Origin: an uncultured Collinsella sp.
GTDB lineage: Bacteria > Actinomycetota > Coriobacteriia > Coriobacteriales > Coriobacteriaceae
Assembly (NCBI GenBank): GCA_902493855.1
Contig: CABUQV010000025.1
Location: forward strand, 1 to 24,255
Length of the DNA stretch: 24,255 bases
Reading direction: 5' to 3'
Part shown: positions 1 to 8,423 of the stretch, piece by piece
Layout of the letters: the number at the start of each line of letters is the position of its first letter
Position numbering within the stretch: the first letter of the stretch is position 1
Made by a program: the position numbers and the translations under genes
The notes under the pieces: generated by a model
Told to the model about the DNA's origin: nothing
The model's input: only the letters and a program-made list of their open reading frames with translations
Databases searched by the model: none

Positions 1-106
1 AGTAGCCCAGCAGGCACGCTATGTCCACGTTGCGGCAGGAGCCGCGCTCGGAGCGGATGCGCAGGATGGCCTCCAGGTAGTCCTCCGAGGATTCCGTGGT
101 TCGCAT
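1..106 (-). CDS. DtxR/MntR-family metal-dependent repressor, N-terminal part (cut by window edge)
   Basis: Only the first 35 codons lie in the window; the gene continues past position 1. The protein starts MRTTESSEDYLEAILRIRSE and goes on to CRNVDIACLLGY, which is the typical beginning of the DtxR/MntR winged-helix domain (T-E-S-x-E-D-Y-L-E-A-I followed by the first helix-turn-helix helix). The start at 106 was chosen because GGGGAC and GGAG lie just upstream. An ATG at 121 is in frame but has no ribosome binding site. Family members repress iron or manganese uptake genes when metal is bound. It is the last gene seen on the minus strand after two ABC transporter genes, 115 bases after the second one, so it probably controls that uptake locus. 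Metal specificity cannot be judged from this fragment. Confidence 0.75.
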   Translation of the reverse strand, partial: MRTTESSEDYLEAILRIRSERGSCRNVDIACLLGY

Positions 107-221
107 ATCTCCAGTCCCCATGGTCGATCATTTGCGGCATGTTGGGACGAATCTACGCCTTTGCCTTGATGTCCCATTAGATGCTTCGTCGGCGCACCGC
201 AGGTACGCGCTTGCCGAAATG

Positions 222-1955
222 TTAGGCGAGCTGACGGTCGGCCGCCCACATTGCGGCGTATTTGCCGCCTCGTGCGACAAGTTCCTCATGCGTCCCCTGC
301 TCGATCACCCGCCCGTCGCCGATGACAGCGATGCTGTCGGCGGTTCGCACGATGGGCAGCGTGTGCGCGATCATGATCACCGTCTTACGGCGCGCAAGCA
401 GGTTACGGATTGCCCGCTTGACCGCCAGCTCGTTTTCGATGTCGAGCGACGCCGTCGCCTCGTCGAGCAGCACGATGGGGGAATCCCGCAGGATGGCGCG
501 CGCGATGGAAAGTCGCTGCCTTTCACCACCCGAAAGGCGCGACCCGTTCTCGCCGATGCGGCTGGCGTAGCCCTCGGGCATCCGCTCGATGAAGCCGTCG
601 GCGTTGGCAAGCCGACACGCCTTCCTGATCTCCTCGTCGCTCGCAGCGGGCTTGGCGTAGCGCACGTTCTCTGCCACCGAGTCATCGAACAGAAAGACAT
701 CCTGGTCGACGATCGACACGTGCTCGAGCACGCGCTCGGGGGCGTACGCCGCCGAGTCGGAACCGCCGATGAGGACCGACCCCGCATCGGGCCGGTAGTA
801 CTGGGCGACGAGCGAAAGCGCAGTCGACTTTCCGCAGCCGGAATCCCCCACGAGCGCCGTGAGACTGCCGGGAGCGCACGCAAGTTCGAGGCCGCAGAAC
901 ACGGGGTTGCCCGACTCGTACGCGAAATCGACGCCGGAAAGCTCAATTCCCGCGTCGCCGACGGAAAACTCCTCGTCAACGCCCTGCTCCTCCACTTCGG
1001 CAGCGACGTCCGCGATGCGGCCCTTCGCGATGGACAGATTGCGGTAGGCGGTGAGGTCGACGAAGAGTGCCGCCGTCAGCTTGATGATGAACAGGGGCAG
1101 CATGATGATGAGCACGGCGGAAACCGCATCGAGCGTTCCGGCAAGCACCGCGTTGCCGCAAACGAGGAACAGCGCGGGCGCGCCCATTCCGACAAGGGCG
1201 AACACCACGGCTCCCGGCGGCGTCACGGCCGCCTCGTACCGGTAGCTGATGTCGGAGAATGCGCGCATGCTCTCGACTATGCGCTCGTTCGCCGTCCCGC
1301 CGATCCCGTAGGCGCGCAGCGTCTGCATGCCCGTCACGTGCTCCACGATCGCGCTCGCGTTCGAAGCCTGGATGGCGCTTTTGCGCGCGCCGAAACGCCT
1401 CACCTGGTGCCACGAGTAGGCAAGGCCCGGCACGATCAGCAGGAACATCGCGGCCACAATGGCTCCCGCAGGCGCGAAAAGCCACGTCACAAACGTGATG
1501 AGCATGACCGCCAAGGCGACGTTCTTCACGATGCTGCCGGTCTTGTGCGTGAGAATCTGCTCGTAATCGTTCACGTTCACCGTGAGCGCGTTGAGGTAGT
1601 CGCCCGAGCTGCGCTCGGTGAAGCGCGAGAGGGGGATCCGCTTGATCTTCTCGCCGAGAAAGACCCTGATGTTACGGCTGATCTGGGCACCGCCGATCTG
1701 TCCTTGAAGATAGCCGTACCCGTACACGAGTAGGCGCACCACGAACACCGCCGCGACCGCCGCCGTCATGGCGAGCGCCGACGACATCGTGAACGACCCC
1801 TCGAAAACACCCCGTATCACGAGGTAGATGAGAGCGAAGTTGCACCCGTCGAGCACCCCGTCCACCACCATGCAGGCAATATGGACTGAGAAGCGGCGGT
1901 TCTTCGCGAAGATGCGCGTGGGGTCCCGCCGCGCTGCCGTGTTCGATCCCGTCAT
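222..1955 (-). CDS. ABC transporter half-molecule (permease fused to ATPase), YbtQ-like, second of a pair
   Basis: 577 residues: an N-terminal six-helix type IV (exporter-fold) membrane domain (about 20-310) followed by a nucleotide-binding domain. Visible motifs are Walker A GDSGCGKST (370-378), signature LSGGERQR (from 474), Walker B IVLLDEATASLD (about 494-505) and the H-loop His in IAHTLP (about 531). Its ATG overlaps the stop of the upstream ABC gene by four bases (ATGA), so the two are translationally coupled and very likely form a heterodimer. Heterodimers of this fold include drug exporters, but some (YbtPQ, IrtAB) import ferric siderophores. Neighbouring AraC, ECF and DtxR genes favour a metal-chelate role. 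The substrate is an inference; the ABC assignment is certain. Confidence 0.93.
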   Translation of the reverse strand: MTGSNTAARRDPTRIFAKNRRFSVHIACMVVDGVLDGCNFALIYLVIRGVFEGSFTMSSALAMTAAVAAVFVVRLLVYGYGYLQGQIGGAQISRNIRVFLGEKIKRIPLSRFTERSSGDYLNALTVNVNDYEQILTHKTGSIVKNVALAVMLITFVTWLFAPAGAIVAAMFLLIVPGLAYSWHQVRRFGARKSAIQASNASAIVEHVTGMQTLRAYGIGGTANERIVESMRAFSDISYRYEAAVTPPGAVVFALVGMGAPALFLVCGNAVLAGTLDAVSAVLIIMLPLFIIKLTAALFVDLTAYRNLSIAKGRIADVAAEVEEQGVDEEFSVGDAGIELSGVDFAYESGNPVFCGLELACAPGSLTALVGDSGCGKSTALSLVAQYYRPDAGSVLIGGSDSAAYAPERVLEHVSIVDQDVFLFDDSVAENVRYAKPAASDEEIRKACRLANADGFIERMPEGYASRIGENGSRLSGGERQRLSIARAILRDSPIVLLDEATASLDIENELAVKRAIRNLLARRKTVIMIAHTLPIVRTADSIAVIGDGRVIEQGTHEELVARGGKYAAMWAADRQLA

Positions 1956-3838
1956 CGCCCTACTCCTTTCTCCAAATCGGCTTCGCCTTGCCCCGTTCTC
2001 GTCATCGCGCTTGCCTCCTCAACGCTCCGTCCTGCTCCTGCGTTCTTCGCGCCATCGCTGCCAGGCGAGCCATCGCTCTCCGCAACGCCCGCCCACCCGA
2101 AACTGACGCTGCGAGCTTCGTCGTAGTCCCGCCACGCCTGCGCGTAGTAGGGGCATGCCGTAAGGACCTGCTCGTGCGCGCCGACCGCCGTCACGCGCCC
2201 GTCTTCGACGACGGCGACCCGGTCGCACCCGCGGACCACGCCGAGGCGGTGCGCGACGACGATTACCGTCTTTCCCGAGCACAGGTTCCCGATTGCCGTG
2301 TCGATCTGGAGCTGGTTCTCCGGATCGGCGGCGCTCGTCGCCTCGTCGAGGATGAGAACGGGCGCGTCCTTCAGGATGGCACGCGCGATGGCGATGCGCT
2401 GGCGCTGCCCGCCCGACACCCGGTCGCCGAGGCTGCCCATCTCGGTGTCGTAGCCGTCAGGCAGCGTCATGATGAAGTCGTCGATGCAGGCAAGCCGTGC
2501 CGCACGGCGCACGTCCTCGATCGATGCGTCGAGCCCCATCCGGATGTTCTCGAGGATGCTGCCGCTCGTGAGGAGGGTATTCTGGAAGACGACGGCGACA
2601 TGGGCCAAGAGGTCGTCGTAGTCGATAGACCGCACGTCCTTCCCGCCGATGAGCACCTGGCCGGAATCGGGATCGTAGAAGCGGCTGACGAGCTCGACCA
2701 GCGTCGTCTTCCCCGCGCCGGATGGGCCGACGATCGCGATCCGCTCCCCTTGGGCGATGCGCAGCGACACCCCGCGCACCACCTCGCGGCCGGCATCGTA
2801 GGAGAACCTCACGTCGCGCAGCTCGATATCGCAACGCCTGGGGAACGGATCCCCGCCCCCGAACACCGGCATGTCAAGCAGCTCCTGGGCGCGCGCCGCG
2901 CCACTTGCCACCTCGGCGAGCTTGGACCCCATCTCCTGCAGCAAGCGGATCTCCACGAGGTAGAGCGATCCGACGAACTCGAAGAGCAGGTAGGTGCTCC
3001 CCGAAACGGCGCCCGTCGTGAACATGAGCCCGCCAAGGGGGACCATGATGAGCAGTCCGCATTCGATCACGACCAGGTACGCCGCATAGGCGGGCGCGGT
3101 CTTGCGGGAGATCTCGCACCACACGTCGAACTCGCCGTCGACGCTGTCTCGGAAGCGTTTGAAGGAGGCCGACCCCATGTTGAGCGCCTTGATGACCCGC
3201 ATCCCCGAAACGTACTCGACCATGACCGAGTTCATGCGCGAAAGCGTTGCGGCGGCTCGGGGCATGACCTCGCCCATCACTTTGAAGCACGCACCCATGA
3301 GCGCCACGGCGGCAGCGAACGGGACGAGCGTCGCGAGCGCAAGGGGCGCGTTCGTCGAGCACAGGAAGACGAACGCCGCGACCGGTCCTACGAGGTACAT
3401 GAACGCTTCGGGGATGTTGTGGGCCAAAAACAGCTCGAGACGCTCAACGTCGTCGAGCAGCACCGTTTTTACCTGCCCGATCGATCGCTCGCTCAGCGAT
3501 CCGAGGGGCGCATGCGCCAGATGGTCGACGATGCGGCACCTCACGTCGAAAAGCGTGCGGTAGGCCCCCTTGTGCGACAGCAGGCTAGAGGCGGCGAAGC
3601 ACGCATACTGCACGACGAACCCGACCGCCACGACGGCGGCGCACTGAGCGAGCAGCCCTTCAGTCAGGGTTTCCGCATACGCCGCCTGCATGATCCGGTA
3701 AACGCCCCAATACGGTACCATGGTCATAAGACCCGACACGGTCGCGGCGACCATCGACGCGACCAGGAACTTCCGATTGGCGCCCGCCCATGCGAGCACG
3801 AGCGAGAACGCCCCGCCCTCTTTCTTCTCCTTTGCCAT
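1952..3838 (-). CDS. ABC transporter half-molecule (permease fused to ATPase), YbtP-like, first of a pair
   Basis: 628 residues. The membrane domain spans roughly 20-310 and the ATPase domain follows: Walker A GPSGAGKTT (371-379), signature VSGGQRQR (from 474), Walker B VLILDEATSAADPEN (about 494-508) and H-loop VAHRLG (about 529). The ribosome binding site GGAGGT sits seven bases before the ATG. The last ~55 residues form a low-complexity Gly/Ser/Ala/Glu-rich tail with no recognisable fold, unusual for this family. It is the first gene of the ABC-ABC-DtxR minus-strand unit and overlaps the next ABC gene by four bases. The pair probably works as one heterodimeric transporter. Import of a metal chelate is inferred from context; export cannot be excluded from sequence. 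Confidence 0.93.
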   Translation of the reverse strand: MAKEKKEGGAFSLVLAWAGANRKFLVASMVAATVSGLMTMVPYWGVYRIMQAAYAETLTEGLLAQCAAVVAVGFVVQYACFAASSLLSHKGAYRTLFDVRCRIVDHLAHAPLGSLSERSIGQVKTVLLDDVERLELFLAHNIPEAFMYLVGPVAAFVFLCSTNAPLALATLVPFAAAVALMGACFKVMGEVMPRAAATLSRMNSVMVEYVSGMRVIKALNMGSASFKRFRDSVDGEFDVWCEISRKTAPAYAAYLVVIECGLLIMVPLGGLMFTTGAVSGSTYLLFEFVGSLYLVEIRLLQEMGSKLAEVASGAARAQELLDMPVFGGGDPFPRRCDIELRDVRFSYDAGREVVRGVSLRIAQGERIAIVGPSGAGKTTLVELVSRFYDPDSGQVLIGGKDVRSIDYDDLLAHVAVVFQNTLLTSGSILENIRMGLDASIEDVRRAARLACIDDFIMTLPDGYDTEMGSLGDRVSGGQRQRIAIARAILKDAPVLILDEATSAADPENQLQIDTAIGNLCSGKTVIVVAHRLGVVRGCDRVAVVEDGRVTAVGAHEQVLTACPYYAQAWRDYDEARSVSFGWAGVAESDGSPGSDGAKNAGAGRSVEEASAMTRTGQGEADLEKGVGR

Positions 3839-4168
3839 GCTACCTCCGTTTCCGCGGTAGGGAACATGCGACGAACGGGCGACCCTATCGCTTATTTTTG
3901 AAGCAAGGATAGCTTTCTAAGCTTTGATCCAGAGTTTATACAGCGCCCATACGTCCCCTTGGCGCATAAGCTCGTCTGATCGTCGCATCATGATGAAAAC
4001 ACTCGTAACCTACCGTTCCTCTTCCCGGTCGCCTTGGTCTACCCGCGTCGGCACAGATGAGGGCGAGGCCGAAGAAGATGCCGCGGCTTCCATCGATGAG
4101 GGCAGAAACGCAGGAGGCGAGGCATGGGCTAAGACGTCCGGAGCGGGCGCATCGGCATTGCCCTCACC
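3839..4168. promoter_or_regulatory. 330-base gap between the ECF operon and the ABC operon, probable promoter region for the ABC pair
   Basis: No convincing gene. Upstream of the ABC operon (minus strand) there is a TATAAA at 3940-3935 and an imperfect inverted repeat AGAAAG-N5-CTTGCT at 3902-3918 (five of six paired), which could be an operator. It does not match the DtxR consensus well. After the EcfA stop codon (4169) the minus-strand frame stays open for about 50 more codons of Ala/Ser/Pro-rich sequence. That is probably chance in GC-rich DNA or a decayed tail. Confidence 0.35.
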
Positions 4169-5749
4169 CTAGCCCCCAACCCCTTCGAACTGCGTTCCGG
4201 CGAAGAGGGCGCGTCTGATGTCGTCCAAGCCGCCCGCGACGTCGTAGGTCCCCGTAACCGCGCCTCCGGAAAGCTCGATAGCGCGATCGCACGCGCAGGC
4301 GATGAATTCGAGGTCGTGCGTCACCACGAGAACGACCCGCCCTTCCGCGGCAAGCCGCCGGATGAGGCCTGCCACCCGCCGCATGCTTGCGAGATCGAGT
4401 CCGCTCGTCGGCTCGTCGAACGCGAGCACGTCCTTTCCCGCGGCGACACACGACGCGACCGCGAGCCGCTGCTTCTGGCCGCCCGAAAGCGTCGCCGGAT
4501 GGCGATCGGCGACGTCGGAGAGGCCGAGCGACGAAAGGATGCCCTCCGCGTCGACTGTCCGTGCCCGGTTCCTGCCCATGCCGAAGACGACCTCGGCCGC
4601 AGTGCTGTCGGCAAACAGCTGGTAGTTCACGTCCTGGAACACCATCGACGACCGCGCGAGACGCTCCCGCTCGCCTGCCTCCTCGCCGAAGAGCCGATAA
4701 CCTCCCGAGCTTTTCGCCAGACCGCAGATCGCGCGTGAAAGGGTCGACTTGCCGGCGCCATTTCGCCCCACGAGGGCGATGACCTCGCCCGCGGAAGCCG
4801 AAAGATCCACGCCTCGCAGCACCTCTCGCTTCCGGTACCCCGCCCGCACGCCGTGCACTTCGAGGCCCGCTTCTGCCCGATAGCCTTCGCTCGCTCGCGG
4901 CTCCACCTCCGATTGCGACGGTTCACCTGGCCGCGGCTTCGCCGCCTCACGTGCCCGAGAGCTACCCTGCCCACAAACCGGAGCCGCCGCCTCGACTTCT
5001 GCCAGACTTTGCGCGCGCAGTCCGAGCGCAGCGACCTCCTGCGCAGAAAGCAACGCGAACTCCTGTGGGGAGAACCGTCGCACGATCCGGCCACCGTCCA
5101 TGACTACGACCTCGTCGGCGATGTCCGCCAACCACCAGAGCCGGTGCTCAGCGACGAGCACGGACGTTCCCGACGCCTTCGCCCTCGCCACGTACGAGCG
5201 CAGATCCATGATCGCCGCCATGTCGAGGTTGCTCGTCGGCTCGTCGAGCACGAGATTCGTGGGCCGCGCTGCCCAGACGCTCGCGAACGCGATCCGCTGC
5301 TTCTCGCCTCCTGAAAGCGAGAAGATGTTCCGGTCGGCGAGATGGCGAATGCCCAGATCGTCCATGGTTTCCGCCACACGCTCGCGGATCTCGCCTTCCG
5401 GAGTCGAGCAGCTTTCCAACGCGAAGGCGACCTCGCCCGTAGAATCCACGTTGAAGAACTGCGTCCGCGGGTTTTGGAACACGCTCCCGACAGAGAGCGC
5501 GACCTCCCAGCTGTGCATCTGCGCGCAGTCGCACCCGTCGATCAGCACACGGCCAGAAAGCGCTCCGGGAAAGAACGTCGGCGCAAGTCCGTTGGCGAGC
5601 CGTGTCAGCGTCGTCTTGCCGCATCCCGAAGGGCCGCAAACGAGCACGCACGAGCCCTGCGGTACCGCAAGGTCAATATGCGACACACCGGCGGCCCGCT
5701 CCGGCACGGTCCGCGCGTAGGCAAACGTCACGTCGGAAAATTCGATCAC
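4169..5749 (-). CDS. Energy-coupling factor (ECF) transporter ATPase with two fused ATP-binding domains
   Basis: 526 residues from a GTG start at 5749 that overlaps the stop of the T component gene (GTGA). Two complete ABC ATPase domains are fused in one chain. Domain 1 has Walker A GPSGCGKTT (39-47), Q-loop FQNPRTQFF, signature LSGGEKQR (145-152) and Walker B LVLDEP (166-171). Domain 2 has Walker A GRNGAGKST (328-336), signature LSGGQKQR and Walker B LAFDEPTSGLD. A ~50-residue Ala/Glu/Pro-rich linker joins them. Such fusions replace the EcfA-EcfA' pair and power uptake through the S component. The upstream frame stays open without a stop, but the T gene occupies that DNA in another frame, so a longer start is rejected. 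S, T and A are adjacent and coupled, so this is a dedicated (group I) ECF transporter. Confidence 0.93.
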   Translation of the reverse strand: MIEFSDVTFAYARTVPERAAGVSHIDLAVPQGSCVLVCGPSGCGKTTLTRLANGLAPTFFPGALSGRVLIDGCDCAQMHSWEVALSVGSVFQNPRTQFFNVDSTGEVAFALESCSTPEGEIRERVAETMDDLGIRHLADRNIFSLSGGEKQRIAFASVWAARPTNLVLDEPTSNLDMAAIMDLRSYVARAKASGTSVLVAEHRLWWLADIADEVVVMDGGRIVRRFSPQEFALLSAQEVAALGLRAQSLAEVEAAAPVCGQGSSRAREAAKPRPGEPSQSEVEPRASEGYRAEAGLEVHGVRAGYRKREVLRGVDLSASAGEVIALVGRNGAGKSTLSRAICGLAKSSGGYRLFGEEAGERERLARSSMVFQDVNYQLFADSTAAEVVFGMGRNRARTVDAEGILSSLGLSDVADRHPATLSGGQKQRLAVASCVAAGKDVLAFDEPTSGLDLASMRRVAGLIRRLAAEGRVVLVVTHDLEFIACACDRAIELSGGAVTGTYDVAGGLDDIRRALFAGTQFEGVGG

Positions 5750-6456
5750 GCCACGATCCTTAGAACGATCGCCGATACGAGGACGGCGACGGCGACGGCG
5801 ACGGCCGCCGCGTCCGCCGCCCCGAATTCGATATGCAGGTAGCAGGTTCGCGGCGCGGGGTTCTCGATCCCGCGCGCCACGCTCGCGCACGACAGCTCGT
5901 CCGCGACGTTGAGTGCGCTCATCATGAGCGGCACGTAGAGGCACTCGACCGTCAGGCCCGGCCTGCGCAGAAAGCCGCCGAGCGTCGGGCTCACCCCACG
6001 CATGCGCATCGCGTCTTTGATGTAGCCCCAGTCCTCGCGGATGGCGGGAACGTAGCGCATCATTACCGCGAGCGGGATCGTCACCTCGCGCGGGCAGCGC
6101 ATCTTCGAAAACGCGCTCATGAACTCGTTGACCTGAGTGGTCGAAACGATGATCGCCGCGAGCAGCCCGCAAGGGAACACTCTGCGAACGAGTAGGAAGA
6201 ACGAGTTGAACAGCGTGCTGAAGATGCCGAGGTTCACGCGGGCGAGCGCGATGGCGATTCCCATGGTCACGCAGTAGACGGCGAACATCGCGACCGACAA
6301 TCGCGCCTTGCCGCACAGCGCCCCGAAGACGACGGTAAGCGCCATCATCCCCGCTTCGAACGGCAAGCCCGGGGAAAAGAACACCGCGAGAGCCCAAACG
6401 AACAGCAAGGCGAGCTTCGTTCGCGGGTCGAGGCGCATCGGATTTCTCACGCTCAC
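5746..6456 (-). CDS. ECF transporter transmembrane component T (CbiQ/EcfT family)
   Basis: 236 residues from a GTG start at 6456 that overlaps the S gene stop (GTGA). It has several hydrophobic helices, begins with the family-typical LDPRTKLALLF segment, and carries the two coupling-helix Ala-Arg-Gly type motifs in the second half (AMRMRGVSPT and SVARGIE), which contact the ATPase domains. It couples ATP hydrolysis to movement of the substrate-binding S subunit. The stop overlaps the ATPase start by four bases, so S, T and A should be made in fixed ratio. The C-terminal end is an Ala/Val-rich final membrane helix. Confidence 0.9.
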   Translation of the reverse strand: MSVRNPMRLDPRTKLALLFVWALAVFFSPGLPFEAGMMALTVVFGALCGKARLSVAMFAVYCVTMGIAIALARVNLGIFSTLFNSFFLLVRRVFPCGLLAAIIVSTTQVNEFMSAFSKMRCPREVTIPLAVMMRYVPAIREDWGYIKDAMRMRGVSPTLGGFLRRPGLTVECLYVPLMMSALNVADELSCASVARGIENPAPRTCYLHIEFGAADAAAVAVAVAVLVSAIVLRIVA

Positions 6457-7064
6457 GCCGTCATTCCCGCCTTCTCGAACTGCTTGCGCAGCATCCGCAT
6501 CCCCGCGAGCGCGCTCACGAGCGCGCAGACGAGCGTGAGCGCGATCATCGCAGGCAACACCCAGTCGGCGCCGGTCGCGACCATCGTGTCCATGTACGCC
6601 TGCTCAGTTCCCTTCTCGACCAAATACGTCGAATACCCCGCCGGGTCGAGCCAGAGCATGAGGTAGGAGCCCAGGGGGTTGAGCGAGAACGCAAGGAAGC
6701 TCACGATGTTGAGCGGTTTGCTCCGAAAACCGCCCGCGCCCGCGATCAGGTCGCCCACGATGCCGAGCACGACGAGGAGCACCGACCACAGCCAGTACAT
6801 ACCCGTCACGAACATGATGACCGCCTCGACGATGCCGAGGATGATGAGGGGGCCGTGCTTCGGCACGCGCGCGATGAGGAGCAGGTAGGCCGGCCCCGTG
6901 AGCAGCGCCGCGCCCGCCGGCATGAGGAACGTCAGAACCGGGTTCGGCGCGAACAGCATGCTTCCCACCATCATGAACACGAAATAGAACGCGATGCACA
7001 CACCTGTGGTCACGAGGTCTTTTGCCCCGAGCCCCCGTTTCGCTTCCTGAACGCCGCTTTGCAT
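6453..7064 (-). CDS. ECF transporter substrate-binding component S, MptD/Trep_Strep-like integral membrane protein
   Basis: 203 residues, about six hydrophobic helices, starting MQSGVQEAKRGLGAKDLVTT. The KDLVTTGV-(x)-A-YF opening, the PNPVLTFLMPAGAALLTGPAYLLL segment and the conserved Gly-rich loop LIAGAGGFRSK resemble the MptD/Trep_Strep family of ECF S components, whose substrate is not firmly known. A GGAGG ribosome binding site lies just before the ATG. It is the first gene of the S-T-A operon and is transcribed divergently from an AraC-type regulator. The S subunit sets specificity. Context (AraC, YbtPQ-like ABC pair, DtxR) points to a metal chelate, but this is inference. Confidence 0.82.
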   Translation of the reverse strand: MQSGVQEAKRGLGAKDLVTTGVCIAFYFVFMMVGSMLFAPNPVLTFLMPAGAALLTGPAYLLLIARVPKHGPLIILGIVEAVIMFVTGMYWLWSVLLVVLGIVGDLIAGAGGFRSKPLNIVSFLAFSLNPLGSYLMLWLDPAGYSTYLVEKGTEQAYMDTMVATGADWVLPAMIALTLVCALVSALAGMRMLRKQFEKAGMTA

Positions 7065-7271
7065 AGGTTTCCTCCTGACGAACGAAGATGTAAGCTTTCG
7101 TTAACTCTATGCAAGCGAAGGGCGGTGGATGAGGAGCACTGACCGCGATGTCCGATCGTCGCACGTTCGCGTCCAATCGTCGCGTCGCCGGTCGCGACGT
7201 CCGCTCCCCATCCGGCGAATGGCTGGTACCATGATTGTTAACTGTGACTTACTAGAGGAAAAGGCAGACCC
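7065..7271. promoter_or_regulatory. Divergent promoter region between the ECF operon and the AraC-type regulator
   Basis: 207 bases separate the two divergent genes. The sequence GTTAACT occurs twice, at 7100-7106 (36 bases before the S gene) and at 7237-7243 (29 bases before the regulator). Such placement would suit binding sites for the regulator. GTTAAC is itself a palindrome, so orientation cannot be read. No convincing -35/-10 pair was identified. Confidence 0.35.
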
Positions 7272-8234
7272 ATGGGATTCGTCGGCATACACGACGCGAC
7301 ACTAGAGCAATCGGGATTCGCCGAAGTGACCCGCCCCGCGGGGTTCGGGCCGCTGTGGAAGTCGTACGCATCCCGCAGTGGATTCGCACGCGGGTACTAC
7401 CATCTCTGCGCGCCGAGCGACCGGTGGAGCATCGCCATCCACGACTTCACGCTCGAAAAGGACGCGCTGCTCGAATTCAAGCTGCCGGAATACCTTTCGA
7501 TCACCTGGTACGAATCGATTTCGGGGGAAGAGCTCACGCCGTACCGCAAGCTGCGCGCCAAGGCACTCTGGGGATTTTACAGCGACCAGGGTGGCTGGCG
7601 AGGGCTCGTTCACGGGGGAGTGCCCGTCCACGCCATCGGAATCGAGGTCACGCCCCGTATGTCGACGGAATACCTGGAAGCCGAATACGAGGGGCAGTTC
7701 GAAAACGTGCGCGACGCGTTTCTCTCCGTGAACGACATGCATGCGTTCCCGGAGATGAGAGCCCTGCTTGCAAGCCTCTATCCCCACCCGGGCGACGAGG
7801 GCAAGTCCCAGCTGTTCTACGAAGGAAAGGTGCTCGAGGCGCTCGGATTGCTCGTGGAACGTACCCGCATCTCCCGCCAGAGGCCCCGCGCGAGGCTTTC
7901 CGAAGAGGACGCTCGGAGAATCCGCTCCGTCGTCGCCTACATCGACGATCATGCCGCGCGCAATCTGCTCGTGTCCGACCTCGCCCGCGCAGCATGCATG
8001 AGCCCCACCAAGTTCAAGGAGAGCTTCCGAATCGAAACCGGACTGACTCTCACCGCGTACGTTCAGCGCCGACGCGCGAGCATGGCGGAGTCGCTTCTGC
8101 GACAGCCCGACCTCACGATCGCGCAGGTCGCCCGGGCGGTCGGCTACACCTGCGCAGATCGGTTCTCGAAGGTATTCCAGCGAGAAACGGGTATGCTTCC
8201 GAGCGAGTACCGCAGTGAGCTCAACCATCGATAA
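7272..8234 (+). CDS. AraC-family transcriptional regulator (PchR/YbtA-like)
   Basis: 320 residues. The C-terminal ~108 residues hold a full AraC DNA-binding domain with two helix-turn-helix units: LLVSDLARAACMSPTKFKESF and, further on, LTIAQVARAVGYTCADRFSKVF, then the family-typical GMLPSEYR. The N-terminal ~200 residues are a sensor domain with weak similarity to the PchR-type regulators that respond to siderophores. GAGGAAAAGG precedes the ATG at 7272. It stands divergent to the ECF operon, the usual position for a local activator. The combination AraC + YbtPQ-like ABC pair resembles yersiniabactin-type uptake loci. The ligand is unknown. Confidence 0.88.
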   Translation: MGFVGIHDATLEQSGFAEVTRPAGFGPLWKSYASRSGFARGYYHLCAPSDRWSIAIHDFTLEKDALLEFKLPEYLSITWYESISGEELTPYRKLRAKALWGFYSDQGGWRGLVHGGVPVHAIGIEVTPRMSTEYLEAEYEGQFENVRDAFLSVNDMHAFPEMRALLASLYPHPGDEGKSQLFYEGKVLEALGLLVERTRISRQRPRARLSEEDARRIRSVVAYIDDHAARNLLVSDLARAACMSPTKFKESFRIETGLTLTAYVQRRRASMAESLLRQPDLTIAQVARAVGYTCADRFSKVFQRETGMLPSEYRSELNHR

Positions 8235-8423
8235 GGCGGACACGTGACGTTAGACGTGTTTCAGTGTTACGCTCTGATGTCGGCAACCTGTGCGTCCACT
8301 ACTCGCTCAAGGTCGGGAGCTCGGTGAGGGACCATTGCGCTCTCGTCGCTTTCCGCGGGCATCAACGCGCACGGCATCACCGCCGACCTGCGCGCCGTGA
8401 TGTAGGGGCTGCCGCCAACCTCG
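8235..8423. other. Gap at the end of the uptake island, possible gene remnant
   Basis: No intact gene. On the plus strand 8328-8405 reads as 25 codons ending in the well-formed tail SAGINAHGITADLRAVM and a stop, directly preceded by an in-frame TGA. This looks like the C-terminal end of a broken gene whose family I do not recognise. It lies exactly where codon usage changes, so it may mark an insertion or deletion junction. Confidence 0.25.

Noticed and set aside
96..1733. Long plus-strand open frame opposite the second ABC transporter
   Set aside because: It is the complement of a gene with perfect ABC motifs, and its product is His/Arg-rich with no family resemblance; a GC-rich antisense shadow.
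1988..3901. 637-codon plus-strand open frame opposite the first ABC transporter
   Set aside because: Antisense shadow of a clear ABC gene; Arg/His-rich and without motifs.
3902..3918. DtxR box upstream of the ABC pair
   Set aside because: Only an imperfect six-base inverted repeat; it does not align with the 19-base DtxR consensus.
3924..4172. 82-codon plus-strand open frame between the ECF and ABC operons
   Set aside because: Low-complexity product, no ribosome binding site of note, and in a region likely to hold the ABC promoter.
5750..6397. N-terminal extension of the ECF ATPase
   Set aside because: The frame is open but overlaps the T component gene, has no motifs, and a coupled GTG start is available at 5749.
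7302..8243. 313-codon minus-strand open frame opposite the AraC gene
   Set aside because: The AraC helix-turn-helix domain on the plus strand is unmistakable.
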